This document shows positions 52,820-62,839 of a DNA stretch of 64,000 bases, piece by piece. A model generated the notes under the pieces. The model was not told the origin of the DNA. It saw nothing but the letters and a program-made list of their open reading frames with translations, and searched no databases. The position numbers and the translations under genes were made by a program. Each line of letters opens with the position of its first letter. Positions within the stretch are counted from its first letter, which is position 1. The DNA comes from Aphanomyces cochlioides (lineage: Eukaryota; Oomycota; Saprolegniomycetes; Saprolegniales; Verrucalvaceae): contig JAHQRK010000014.1 of assembly GCA_019828595.1 (NCBI GenBank), positions 372,001-436,000 of the forward strand, written 5' to 3'.

Positions 52820-55072
52820 ATGCGGCTTGTAGCTTGATAAATTTGAATATCAGCTTTACATTGATACATGCAACTACAGCGTCATTGTACATTGCCCAAA
52901 CTCAAACAATTGGAAAATCAACACTATAATAGAGAAACAAGTTCCATTTTGATCACTTAATGTTAAGCCTAAGCAAGGCAATGAGTAAATTGAGAGTGTT
53001 TGCGAAATATGTACCTCATGCGCTATAGCAATGACATTCTGGTGATACAATGATCGAAATAACACTAATTAAATTATAGTTATATATGTTCGTTCACCAA
53101 TATAATTACCATTGAGATCCATATGAGTATCATGCCTTTGCCATCTAGAAATATGGTATTATAATATATTCGTCCACATATAAACGAAATTACATTTGAG
53201 TGTTTTGAAATAGTGTAAGAGTACCATGCGGAACCACCGCAGGATTTTCACTATCGTTTAAGATGGGGGGGACTTAAGATGCCGAATCATTCTACTCATG
53301 CCCCCTGGCGAATAGAAGTTGCTTTTACACTCGCATAATGGTGGTGAATCACTACACACAATACAACAGAAGAATCAACAATAAAATTTGTTTAATTAAT
53401 TAGATCTTAGCCCCTCAGCGACTCTAGCCGGGGCCTCCCCACGGTTGTCGTTCGCGGTCCGTTTGCTGCAGTTGTTGACAATAATTGCGTTGTGCATTGA
53501 TTGCTTGATGTTGTTGCCGCTGCCAAAGGCTGGACGTCATGGCTGGGTAGCACGTCGATCGTCGTCATGGCTTGGTGGCAACGTCGATCGTCGCGATTGC
53601 CTGTCCTTGTGCCACCGCAAGCCACTGCGTATCACCGTGCCCCGTCGTCGTCTTGCAGCTGCGTCTCGCCATAGCCGCTCGGTGTCCTTGCCGCTGTCGT
53701 TGGAAAAATGAGATGAAGTGCAATTCAACATGCGTCCGTTTCATGCAGAGGTTGCAAAGATACACAGTATTTTTTTAGATATGCACCAATCAAATAACGA
53801 TTCGGAGCATTTCTCAAAATTCGTTGACTTGTTGATGGAATTTGCAAGGCGATCAACCTTGCTTATGAATATTGTCCAATTGAAAATAACTTGTAGTATA
53901 ATTGGTTATCTTTTTCTGTGAAAACAAGCATGTTGCTTTCGAGACAAGGAAGGCCGTTCAAGACAACGACGTGCGTAGGATTGCCTCCTCTCATTGAGTA
54001 GATCACAACGAAATGTTCGTGGATTGTTTGCATTTGAGAAGACCAGGCTCAAGAACAGGCTCAAGACAAGAATTCATTGTCAAATCTGTTGATTGAGAGA
54101 CACATTAAATTCCATTTTGTGTGTCTCTTTGTGTGTCTCTCAATCAACCTTAACAACAGACCAGTAAATCCTGAATAACTTAGTTCTATGTCATATTGGT
54201 GCCTGAATAGAATTCTTTGATCTTGCCAAATGATTATGGTGAGGATCTCATTTGCCTATCCCTGTAGAGACTCTTTATCGCACTTCTGTAGCCACTGAGG
54301 GTACCAGGTTGAATATTAGGCTTGTTTTTACTGTCCGAATAATAAATTTAAGGAAGTCACTGTAAACAAAGGTGTTAATATCTGTCGAGCACACAGTAGA
54401 CGAGCTTGAATGTTGTAGGAGCAAGTGTGGGCGACCTAAAAGGGATGCTCATTTCACAATCTGACTATTTTCCAAACGTATATCTTGCACGAGTGTCCGA
54501 GCTTATCCTGCTTATCCTATTTCTGCGTGCGTCTTCCACGGTGAAGTTGTCGCTGCTGCTTGACATTGCGAGCATATCCTTTCTATTCAGCTATTGGGCA
54601 ATATTTTTCTATATTTATGAAGTTTTATTGGATAGAACTTTCTCAAGGCAGGTTGCCTTGCAAATGTGTGTGTGAAATTGAACTTTGAACATTTATTTTT
54701 ATTCCATAGAAACATAAAGATAAAATATTTGAAATGTTAAAATTCTCAAATACATTTATGGAATTTGCAAGGCACCACACCTTGCTTCAGTACTGAAACA
54801 TACTATATTGCCTTACTAATTCTGGAAAATGTGTATCTCACATTCATGTCAAATATTTCACAAAAACAGCCGTTTTATATGAAATCAGTGATGTCAAATA
54901 TGAGACCCCGGCAGACAAAGTGATGCTTAAGCCATTTTTCGACTTTTGAGATAATCAGCTTTGAATCTGAAGTACCACTCTTTCAGCCACCTCCACTTCA
55001 TTTGAGATATGGTCATGGGATATAAATTGTAATAAAATAAAGCATTCATTATATTACGGACAATAAAATAAC
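52820..55072. other. Non-coding, AT-rich with hairpin and short repeats
   Basis: No gene was recognised. A GC-rich island at 53410-53720 contains two copies of a roughly 28-bp GTCATGGCTxGGTxGCxACGTCGATCGTC unit (about 53536 and 53565). A 17-bp perfect inverted repeat lies at 54088-54148. A GGAATTTGCAAGG motif recurs at about 53838 and 54766. Confidence 0.45.
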
Positions 55073-55586
55073 ATGAGTGACCATGCTGAAAGTTCCGATG
55101 GCGCTGGGTCCGAGTCTGCGTGGTGCGCTGAAGGCTCCGACGAGAGCGGATACTCATGCACCAGACACTTCACCCTGTTGAAGTGTTATCTGGAATGACT
55201 CTGAAGCCAACGATAGCATGAGCGACGACAGTGACGGTTCAGACCATGCCATTGCAGAGAACCCCTCGAACTCTTGTGATCCTTACCGACGGAGTGTTGC
55301 GCCAAAAATTGCAAAGTTGGCAAGAGAAGGAGATCTCTAACTTTCTCGCTTCAACGGCATTAATGTCTAAGCACTAATGTTGTGGGAGCAAGCGCAAACG
55401 ATAGACCGTCCTCGGTTCAATCCTGACAAGGCTCGAGACTTGTACAAGAAGATTCGTCCATACGTGCCACTGCAATTTCGCAACTGCGGCTACTATGACA
55501 AGCCAAATGAGGTAGTGACCGAAGCTGCTAAACGAGTCAAGCGAGCCAGAGCACAACAACAAAAGCGAAAGTGGCTTGATGATTAA
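55073..55586 (+). pseudogene. Interrupted acidic small ORF, unknown
   Basis: ATG 55073 opens an acidic Ser/Asp-rich peptide (MSDHAESSDGAGSESAW) that runs into a 37-bp repeat (55155-55191) and then stops. Skipping those 37 bases restores the frame (GY then WNDSEANDSMSDDSDG, then CDPYRRSVAPKIAKLAREG). A final basic segment (RPRFNPDKARDLYKKIRPYV, ending KRKWLDD) lies in another frame from ATG 55377 to TAA 55586. I do not recognise the family. It may be a disrupted host or transposon gene. Confidence 0.4.
55155..55191 (+). repeat. 37-bp palindromic repeat, copy 1
   Basis: Identical to 59646-59682. It contains a stem ACACTTCA / TGAAGTGT around CCCTGT. Confidence 0.8.
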
Positions 55587-56190
55587 CTGAGCACTTGAAC
55601 ACGATGTATACTTGATTCAATAAATGTTACTCAGCCAACAAACAAAATGATGTTTATTTGCTGACACGTCATACAAAATGATGGCTAACGAAATTTTAAA
55701 AAAAAATCATCAAAAAATTTACCGGGAAAATCCGGTTATTTTATTTTTATTTTTGCTGTTTGAGCATCTTCCAGTACGTTTTAAGCCAATTGGACGCCAG
55801 AAATCGGTAGCCTGTGTCGAGTATTATCCAATGGTGAAATAAAAAAAATTGAAAAAATTGAAAGCCGCGGCAAGGCCGTCGCGCCGACAACCATAACTCA
55901 ATAACCATGACGAGTTCTGGGGATATTAAACCGTCAAAATGTAGCTAAGATAACGCTCTATCGCCCTATATAGCTAACGCCAACTTCAACAAAACCCCTT
56001 AAGCATCATTTGGTCTGCTGGGGTCTCATATATAAATTGATATCCTCCTGAAGATGGATGAACACGATAATACTCGCTGCTTTGTGATATCTTGTCGACT
56101 TCACAGAAGTTTTTGTTTTTGAATAAGGGGTCTAATGTAAGACATTCAATGGATCCCCATCAAGTGCACTTCAGTCACTCAAATGGCACA
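55587..56190. other. Non-coding
   Basis: No gene was recognised. The stretch is AT-rich. Confidence 0.4.
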
Positions 56191-56475
56191 TCAGGACGCC
56201 AACCTTGAAGGTGGTAAGCGCTTCATACCCTTATTCGTCTTTGTGTCTGAGCAGTCTTTTGGGGAGAAATCCAACATGGCAGATTGTTCGGTAGCAATGA
56301 GACGGTAGACTTTCATGACTTCCTTGAACTCTCCAGTGCTTTCTTCAACTACATGAAGCTTAAAAACAACAACATCATCGACCATTAGACTGTCTCCACA
56401 GATATCGTGGCAAGTGCACGATCTTGTGCCCTCACCACTCGAGACTCCAACCACATCGACCGCTTTCATCGTCAT
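56191..56475 (-). CDS. Small protein of unknown function
   Basis: From ATG 56475 (MTMKAVDVVGVSSGEGTRSC) about 94 residues with a beta-like pattern: CTCHDICGDSLMVDDVVVFKL, then FKEVMKVYRLIATEQSAMLD. It looks protein-like on the pattern of hydrophobic alternation, but I cannot name the family. It may belong to the surrounding repeats. Confidence 0.35.
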   Translation of the reverse strand: MTMKAVDVVGVSSGEGTRSCTCHDICGDSLMVDDVVVFKLHVVEESTGEFKEVMKVYRLIATEQSAMLDFSPKDCSDTKTNKGMKRLPPSRLAS

Positions 56476-57086
56476 GCCCTTTTTCACAAATTCATGATTG
56501 GATTAAAAAGGACCAATAGAATCACTCTAGTCACTCTAGGTACAAGGCCGACCGGAAGTTTGAAATCGTTCGCAATAGAGAGAAAGGAAAAAAACCGGTA
56601 CACGGCCAACCGGAGCTTTTTAGTACACGACCGACCGGACTACGGTAGTCTCGTTTGGACTGGCATGGGAGATCGTTGTGTTGCGGATCTACATGAAACA
56701 CGTCGAGTTGGATCGCATGGTGGGTGTTTGGATCGGACGGACTCGGTTCGCTTGGGTTTCATGCGTTGGAAGACGTCGCGGGGTATTTCCAAGAGTGCGG
56801 CATCAAGAGTCCAACAAATACACACGCGATCAGTGCTGAAATGGCGCCATCACGAGTGTAGGATTGAATTCTCACCATCGAAAGATCCAAACGTGAAGCG
56901 AGAAGGACCTTCAGCTGCAAACAATAGAGAGAAGCATACCAGTATTGTCAATACCAAGAAGAACAACGCATGCTCTTTCAACTCACCACGCTCTGCACAA
57001 TGTAGATCCAGCATTTTCACCAGAAATGGCCGAGAGCATTCGCTTGGCTCCATGAAGCAGCGAACTCTCACCAACCCACGATGTAA
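56476..57086. other. Non-coding, repeat motifs
   Basis: Variants of GGTACACGACCGACC occur at about 56598 and 56622. No gene was supported. Confidence 0.35.
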
Positions 57087-57254
57087 GAGTGCGTCTGGTG
57101 TAATTTATGCCATAAGAGACCCAATATGAGAGAAACACGTTGTGCAAGATTCCATTTGCCGAAATCCATCAGAATCTGCACCAGACGCAAATATTATCCG
57201 GTTAAGAACCGGCCAAATGGTTGGTTTCATCAATTGTCTTGTGTGGTCTCGCGG

Positions 57255-58254
57255 ATGGCTGCATCAAAAGACAGTGATCGGGCAGCTTGGGACGCAGATA
57301 AGGACGAATTCCTTGTCATATCTCTTCAAGAGCTGGCAGATGAAGGTAAACGGGCTGATTCCGGCTTCAAACGGGAAGCGTTGAAACACATTACAATGCA
57401 ATTCAATGAACGATTTCAAGTGAACTACTTGATGTCTCAACTGAAATCGAGGCTGGACACGGTACATAGGCTCCTACTAACTACCACCTTACTCACATGA
57501 ACCAATTATAGCTTAAGAAAGACTACAAAGACTTCAAGTTTTTGAAAGAGAACTCAGGCTTTGGCTGGAATGATGAGGTAGAGATACCGACAGCGCCTGA
57601 TGATGTATGGAAGGCAGTGATTGAGGTACATGTAGTCAGTCTCAGGCATGAATGATAACTATGGCCATCACATACTAGACTAATAGAAACTATCGCAAGT
57701 TCAAGACGACTCCCTTCCCTCTGTATCCAATGTTGGGAAAACTCCTCGATGGTGCTATTGCAACTGGAGAATAGGCATCAACGCCAAACTCCAAATCCAT
57801 AAATATGGACAAAACAAGTAGCAATGAATTGGATGCTTCGTTTGGGCGATCACCACAGTCCATCACCAAGAGGAAAAACGAGGTCGATACTACAATGAAT
57901 GAAAGCTCATGCTCTGATGACTCTGATGCAGTACCTCCAGTAAGTTTGCGCTCGAAAAAGAAACGAAAAACTCAAAGAGACCAACGACCCGCTGGCGCTG
58001 TAATCGGCAATGCGGTTGCTAAACTTGTTGAGGTTGAGATTGCCAAGCTCAAGACAATGTCTACAACGAAATCGGATGCCACGCAGTTTAATTCACGATT
58101 AGAACAAGCACTGGACAGTTTTTCACTGAACTATGAGCACCTTAGTGCTAGCGATATTGCAACAATGGCCGACATCATTGGCGTTGGTCACAATACGGTG
58201 GCAACTCGTCTCCAAGTACTGTCGATCCTGCCGGCATTCTACGATTTTCCTTAA
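57255..58254 (+). pseudogene. Harbinger element 3 Myb/SANT-like ORF, interrupted
   Basis: From ATG 57255 (MAASKDSDRAAWDADKDEFL) a Myb/SANT-like domain runs through GFKREALKHITMQFNERFQV and, after an intron (57462-57511), LKKDYKDFKFLKENSGFGWN. The middle part (YRKFKTTPFPLYPMLGKLLD) needs another splice or shift and is followed by a nonsense TAG at 57772-57774. The C-terminal half (57805-58254) has a basic patch (LRSKKKRKTQRDQRP) and a helical tail. It is damaged. Confidence 0.65.
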
Positions 58255-58376
58255 ACTTGATGGCGCCATACGCGATGCTTGGGTGCAAAATCAGCTAGCA
58301 AAGAAGAAAGACGATGCCACCATGGACTAGATGATTCGATAATGTAATGTTAATGCTTATGATTGAGATCTTAATC

Positions 58377-59542
58377 TCAACTTGTAGTTTGTTTGTATTG
58401 GAGCCACATGGCTAATGCAATCTCGTCACGTTTGCGCTTTATAGCTTCATGACAATTTTCGTACATTGATTGCTGGGAAGCGCTATGTCTTGACGAATCA
58501 AGACATGTGACTCGCCTCCGATAGCGCTCGTCTCTTCGTTCCATTGCCGCTTCAGCCTTTTGGAGAAAGTACGGATCATCCTCATGACCCATGATTATGT
58601 TGTGAAGGGCACAAAGAGCGTACACTAGCTTCACTTGTGTTGAGAATTCGTACTCCGGGGTTGTAGTAAGGATTGGAAAGCGTTTCTTAAGCACACCGAA
58701 TATACGTTCAACACAATTTCGTTGTTGGGAGTGACGTAAGTTGTACAGTTCTTTTGCATTGATGGGCCTCTGGTTCCCCAAAGACCACTCGCGCAAATGA
58801 TATCGAACTCCCCTATATGGAGTCAATAAGTATGGCTTCAAACTGTAGCCTGCATCGGCGAGAAAAGTTGATCCGTTTGGAATTAAAAAGCCCTTGTTTT
58901 GGATTGCGTCGTGTAATACGCCTCCATCGGAGGCCGATCCCTCCCACCCAGCTAGTACATAAGCAAATCGCAGGTCAAAAGTGCAGACAGCAAGTACATT
59001 CTGGCTGAAGTAACCCTTTCTGTTCGTGAACGGCTTGGAGCAATTCGAAGGGGGTGTCACTGGGATGTGAGTGCCATTCAGAGCTCCAATACAGTTGTCA
59101 AAGAAGGGGTACATCTTTGGGTTCGTCCGAATATCTTCAGGACACACATTTGATGATGGCAGCACTACAACTTCACTGAAGAGCTCTAGTATGGCATTTA
59201 AGACGTCATTGAACGATTTCGTAACAGTCCATCCACTGCGCTGAAAGCGCTCTTGGGCTTGTCGATTAGACGCTGCATGGCCAACTATGTAGAGAAACGT
59301 GGCCAACTTTTCAACAGCACTCACATGTTGGTTGTCGAGAGCAATTGACGGCCAACTAGAACGTCAAGCAAGTGTTCAAATGTCTCTTTCTGCATGCGCA
59401 TTTGGCTACGGAAACGCCGCGGATTACCTTTAAGAAGCTCGCCGATCCAATCTTCTCCACTCAACTGGGATGTGTGGCATGGCTCCTTGACGACATGATT
59501 TGCCGCCCACCACAGCGTGGTTGTCAGTCGAACAGGGTGCAT
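58377..59542 (-). pseudogene. Harbinger element 3 transposase, catalytic Asp lost
   Basis: The first part (from 59542, MHPVRLTTTLWWAANHVVKE, RRFRSQMRMQKETFEHLLDV) shifts frame at about 59350 to QHVSAVEKLATFLYIVGHAA, then runs to TGA/TAA 58377. The first catalytic position reads GALNGTHIPV, with Asn (AAT, about 59080) where the family has Asp. The second Asp (FLADAGYSLKPYLL) and the Glu (CVERIFGVLKKRFPIL) are present. With both a frameshift and the lost Asp it cannot be active. Confidence 0.8.
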
Positions 59543-59645
59543 GTTTTGAAGGGACGGAAGGAGAATATATTTATGGAGATGTTATGGAGGTCAGAGCTCC
59601 ATAACGAAACTGCCAGAATTCAAGTGTTCTGGGGATATTCAAGGT

Positions 59646-59682
59646 CATGCACCAGACACTTCACCCTGTTGAAGTGTTATCT
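59646..59682 (+). repeat. 37-bp palindromic repeat, copy 2
   Basis: Identical to 55155-55191. Here it lies near the right end of Harbinger element 3. Confidence 0.8.
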
Positions 59683-59955
59683 CAGAACGATGATTTATGG
59701 TAAAATATGGGTGAAAATGGTATAAAATTGAATGCACCAGACGCACTCTAATTCAACTTGAAAACCCCAAAAAGTATATTAGGGGGTTTCAAAGCTGCAC
59801 AGGAACTCGCACAGAAGGGATAATTTGTCGTTGGTAATGGCAAGTTATTGTCCAATCGAAATAAGCGGCATGGCCACCTCTGAATCGAGTTCTCTGAGGC
59901 ACAGATCAGATGAACTCTCAAAGATAATACACATCTCCGTCATTTCTCCTTACCA

Positions 59956-61287
59956 ATGGTTCGCTACTCTGAGCGCCAGACGATGATCAGCAACATGCAG
60001 CGGCTGATTGCTCTCTCCACCACACAAACTCGCAACTCAAGCGAATCCATCGGTGTGTGCAACGAAGCATCTACAAACCATCAACTCGAACCTTTCGACA
60101 CCGAATTCCGACTCTTAGTTTCCATTGTCTTTGGTGCCACTTCGTCTCAGCTCGGTCTCAACTTGGATCAGCTTCTTGTTATGTATGGAGAACTCTTGTC
60201 CCAGCGATATCTACGCCACCGTTACCCTGTCCCCAAAAGAGAGCCGCCGTTTGATTTCTTGATGCGTTTGGATGATGGACGCTTTCGCCAAGAGGCTCGA
60301 ATGAACAAAAACAGTTTCCGACAAATCGTTATGCTAATCCGAGAACACGAAGTCTTTTCAAACTACTCAACATTGGCCCAGGCTCCTGTTGACCATCAGC
60401 TTCTTATCTTCCTTGCAAAGGTTGGACGGTTTGGAAATGGCAGTTCAGTTGGAATCTTGGCCAGACATTTTGGACTTAGCGAAGGCTCAATTTCATTGTA
60501 TTGTACTCGCTGCCTTGTCGCTCTCATGGCTTTGGAGCATCGCGTTGTATATTGGCCAAGCTCTGAGGAGCGTAAAATGATTGCCAATCGAATCAATGAA
60601 GAGCATGGCTTTGAGGGATGTGTTGGGTTTGTTGACGGGACGTTATTCCCTGTGTACGCTCGTCCTTCTATTCATGGCGAAGATTTTTATAGCCGAAAGG
60701 GTTATTATGGCATGGCTGGAATGGTTGTATGTGATGATAAGAAGCGCGTGCGTTTTATGGACCTTGGATGGCCTGGTGCTGTTCATGACATGCGAGTTTG
60801 GTCTAATAGCAAGCTGGGTACAAAGCCTGCGATGTATTTTGGTCAGCTTGAGTTTTTACTAGCCGACTCTGGCTACATGTTGTGTGACTTCTTGCTGCCT
60901 ACTTACAAACGAATTCGCGGGCATCGATTGTCAGAAATGCAAGTGAACTTCAACACTCGTGTAGCACAATGCCGGTCTGTCAACGAGCACTGTATTGGCC
61001 TCTTGAAGGGGAGATTCCAGTCGCTCTGGGGAATGCGGATGGATATTGCCAAGAGGGTTGCCGCAAAGACCATGGTTCTTTACATCAGATGTGCAACCAT
61101 TTTGCACAACTTGCTTATTGAAATGAACGATCCTGAAGACGACTGGGATCTTGACATCCAGGCTTATGATAGTACCGACCAACCTGTTGATGAAGGGGAG
61201 TCGGTTAGCCATGGCTATGACACAGCTAAAGATCGCCGTGAGTATCATTGCAACAAGTTTTGGAATGAAAGACAAATTAGCAGTTAA
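59956..61287 (+). CDS. PIF/Harbinger transposase, intact
   Basis: A 443-aa single-exon DDE endonuclease of the HARBI1 family. It has an N-terminal helix region (about 60-190, including RQEARMNKNSFRQIVMLIRE and GRFGNGSSVGILARHFGLSE). The first Asp is in GCVGFVDGTLFPVY (about residue 227), the second in FLLADSGYMLCDFLL (about 303) and the Glu in SVNEHCIGLLKGRFQSL (about 344). The ATG at 59956 gives the full domain and no frameshift is present. The stop TAA (61285-61287) overlaps the stop of the convergent partner gene. It would bind element ends together with the Myb/SANT protein and insert at 3-bp sites. Confidence 0.9.
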   Translation: MVRYSERQTMISNMQRLIALSTTQTRNSSESIGVCNEASTNHQLEPFDTEFRLLVSIVFGATSSQLGLNLDQLLVMYGELLSQRYLRHRYPVPKREPPFDFLMRLDDGRFRQEARMNKNSFRQIVMLIREHEVFSNYSTLAQAPVDHQLLIFLAKVGRFGNGSSVGILARHFGLSEGSISLYCTRCLVALMALEHRVVYWPSSEERKMIANRINEEHGFEGCVGFVDGTLFPVYARPSIHGEDFYSRKGYYGMAGMVVCDDKKRVRFMDLGWPGAVHDMRVWSNSKLGTKPAMYFGQLEFLLADSGYMLCDFLLPTYKRIRGHRLSEMQVNFNTRVAQCRSVNEHCIGLLKGRFQSLWGMRMDIAKRVAAKTMVLYIRCATILHNLLIEMNDPEDDWDLDIQAYDSTDQPVDEGESVSHGYDTAKDRREYHCNKFWNERQISS

Positions 61288-62277
61288 AGTCCTAGTCTTT
61301 CTTTCTCTTGTCTGGCATGATCGAGTATTTCTTGCTTTGGAATGCCCATTTGATACATCAATCTACATTCATCCATGATAGCATTGTGCATTTCCTTTCG
61401 ATGGAGTATTTCCATCTCGCGAGCCTTCACAGTAACCTCTCTGTCACGTACGTCGGCTTCCCACTCTTTCGAACGCATGAACTCTTTTGCAATTTGAAGC
61501 TGCACCTTGCCTTGCCCTTCAAGAGCCGACGCTATCGTCTCACCGAACGACTTTTGTCTTGAATCACTTGATAGCTTCAGCTTCTTTTGTGGCGGCTTAT
61601 TTTCACTTGCTTCGTGTACTCGACGCGGCGGTGACCCATGTCCGTCGGCTTCATAGTTGATGTCATCTTGTAATTCATTGGTATTTGTTTCCAACAAAGC
61701 ATTAGCTGGAAAGTCGATAACATCGCCAGTACTTGAATGGTAGACAGGGGTTGACAATGGTTTATCGTTGAAAACAATTGAAAGCTCATTGTAGTACTTG
61801 CAAAAGTTCAGCTTAGCCTCCTCGATCGTTTTCTATTTCATGCTCGTTTAAATACTGAAAAACATCCTGTAATTGTACCTCGTTTTGCGCTTGGATTTCA
61901 TGGTGATCATAGTTGTTTTCGTCGCATGCAAAGCTATCGGACGTCGACGCAAGCAAACTGCGACCCGTATTGCGCTCCCAGTCCTTTGCTCTATTGAATG
62001 ACGCGACAATCCTAGCAATCTTGTCGATAACGGCTGCTCCATCACGTTGTAGTCCATGCTTGCGTAGTAGAGTTGAGATTTCATTCGCTATAGTGCGTTT
62101 GTTCGCTCCTGTCTTAGTCTTCGTGGCGCCTTTGTAGCGCATCCAATTGAAGAACTCGCCCGCCCTGTTTCGATGCGTGATCCAGCCAATAAGTATGTCA
62201 ACGGAGCTGCGGCCGTCAATTGAGACGCTTGTGCACTCGGAGCACTTGCAGTTGTCTCCATCCCATGCGACCACCAT
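61284..62277 (-). CDS. Harbinger element 4 Myb/SANT-like partner
   Basis: Two exons, 62277-61879 and 61832-61284, separated by a 46-nt GT..AG intron in phase 0, giving 315 aa. The ATG at 62277 opens MVVAWDGDNCKCSECTSVSI. A SANT-like domain follows (SSVDILIGWITHRNRAGEFF, then AAVIDKIARIVASFNRAKDW), then an acidic region and, in exon 2, a Lys-rich stretch (NKPPQKKLKLSSDSRQKS) and a long coiled coil (EFMRSKEWEADVRDREVTVK). The layout matches the DNA-binding accessory protein that Harbinger elements need for transposition. It is intact, unlike the other Myb/SANT copies in the window. Confidence 0.8.
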
Positions 62278-62460
62278 TTGCTTCACCTTCACAAACTGAT
62301 AAGCCTCCGCCAGACAGAGCTGTGCAGGCCTCTGAGCCAAAAATGCCACAGACCACAGGAAAGAACACAGATCAGAGGCTTGTAATTTTGACCAATTACA
62401 GCGGCGTATTTTCTGTGACATATTTCTGATCTGATTTCCTGTGCAGCTTTGAAACCCCCT

Positions 62461-62839
62461 ATTATTCCTGCAGTTCGGTTTATACAAGTAATATATACAT
62501 AAATATAGGTTATAAAATATGACAGGTATTGTTTAGCTGTTGGGCTTTGTATCAGCGTGAAAACCTCAGTATTGACATACCTCTTTTGCCAAACTCAGCT
62601 ATACGAACGCTTTTATAGTACTAGGTAGTGCCTGAATATAGATAGAGTAGATTCAAACGTCTTCCAAGACGGTAATTGGGATGTCATTGATAAGTAATAT
62701 AAATTATGAAAGGTTTCTTGAATAGAGGGACTTTGATCTAGGATGGCCTTCCATGTCGAAGTTCGAAGCGCAATCTGCAGCGTGATGATGGTGTCGCAAA
62801 TGGGCATTTCTTGAGTGGCCAGCAAGGAGAACTCGAGAT
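62461..62839. other. Intergenic, promoter side of MATE gene
   Basis: This is the spacer between Harbinger element 4 and the MATE start codon. No gene was recognised. The transposon lies only about 380 bp upstream of the gene. Confidence 0.45.

Larger units (their letters stand above)
57087..59748. mobile_element. PIF/Harbinger element 3 (inactive)
   Basis: The left end is GAGTGCGTCTGGTG (57087-57100) and the right end is CACCAGACGCACTC (59735-59748), a perfect 14-bp inverted repeat. TAA flanks both sides (57084-57086 and 59749-59751), the expected 3-bp duplication. It contains a Myb/SANT ORF on plus and a transposase on minus, convergent, both damaged. The size is 2,662 bp. Confidence 0.85.
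59781..62460. mobile_element. PIF/Harbinger element 4, apparently intact
   Basis: Perfect 25-bp inverted repeats at 59781-59805 (starting AGGGGGTTTCAAAGCTGCAC) and 62436-62460. Both sides are flanked by ATT (59778-59780 and 62461-62463), a candidate 3-bp target duplication. The element (2,680 bp) holds two undamaged convergent genes, a transposase and a Myb/SANT-like partner, so it may still be autonomous. Confidence 0.88.

Noticed and set aside
55405..55440. GGTTCAATCC, considered as a tRNA T-arm
   Set aside because: No acceptor stem, D-arm or anticodon arm could be folded around it.
56407..57129. A 240-aa plus-strand frame
   Set aside because: It has biased composition, no domain, and spans repeat motifs next to the left end of Harbinger element 3.
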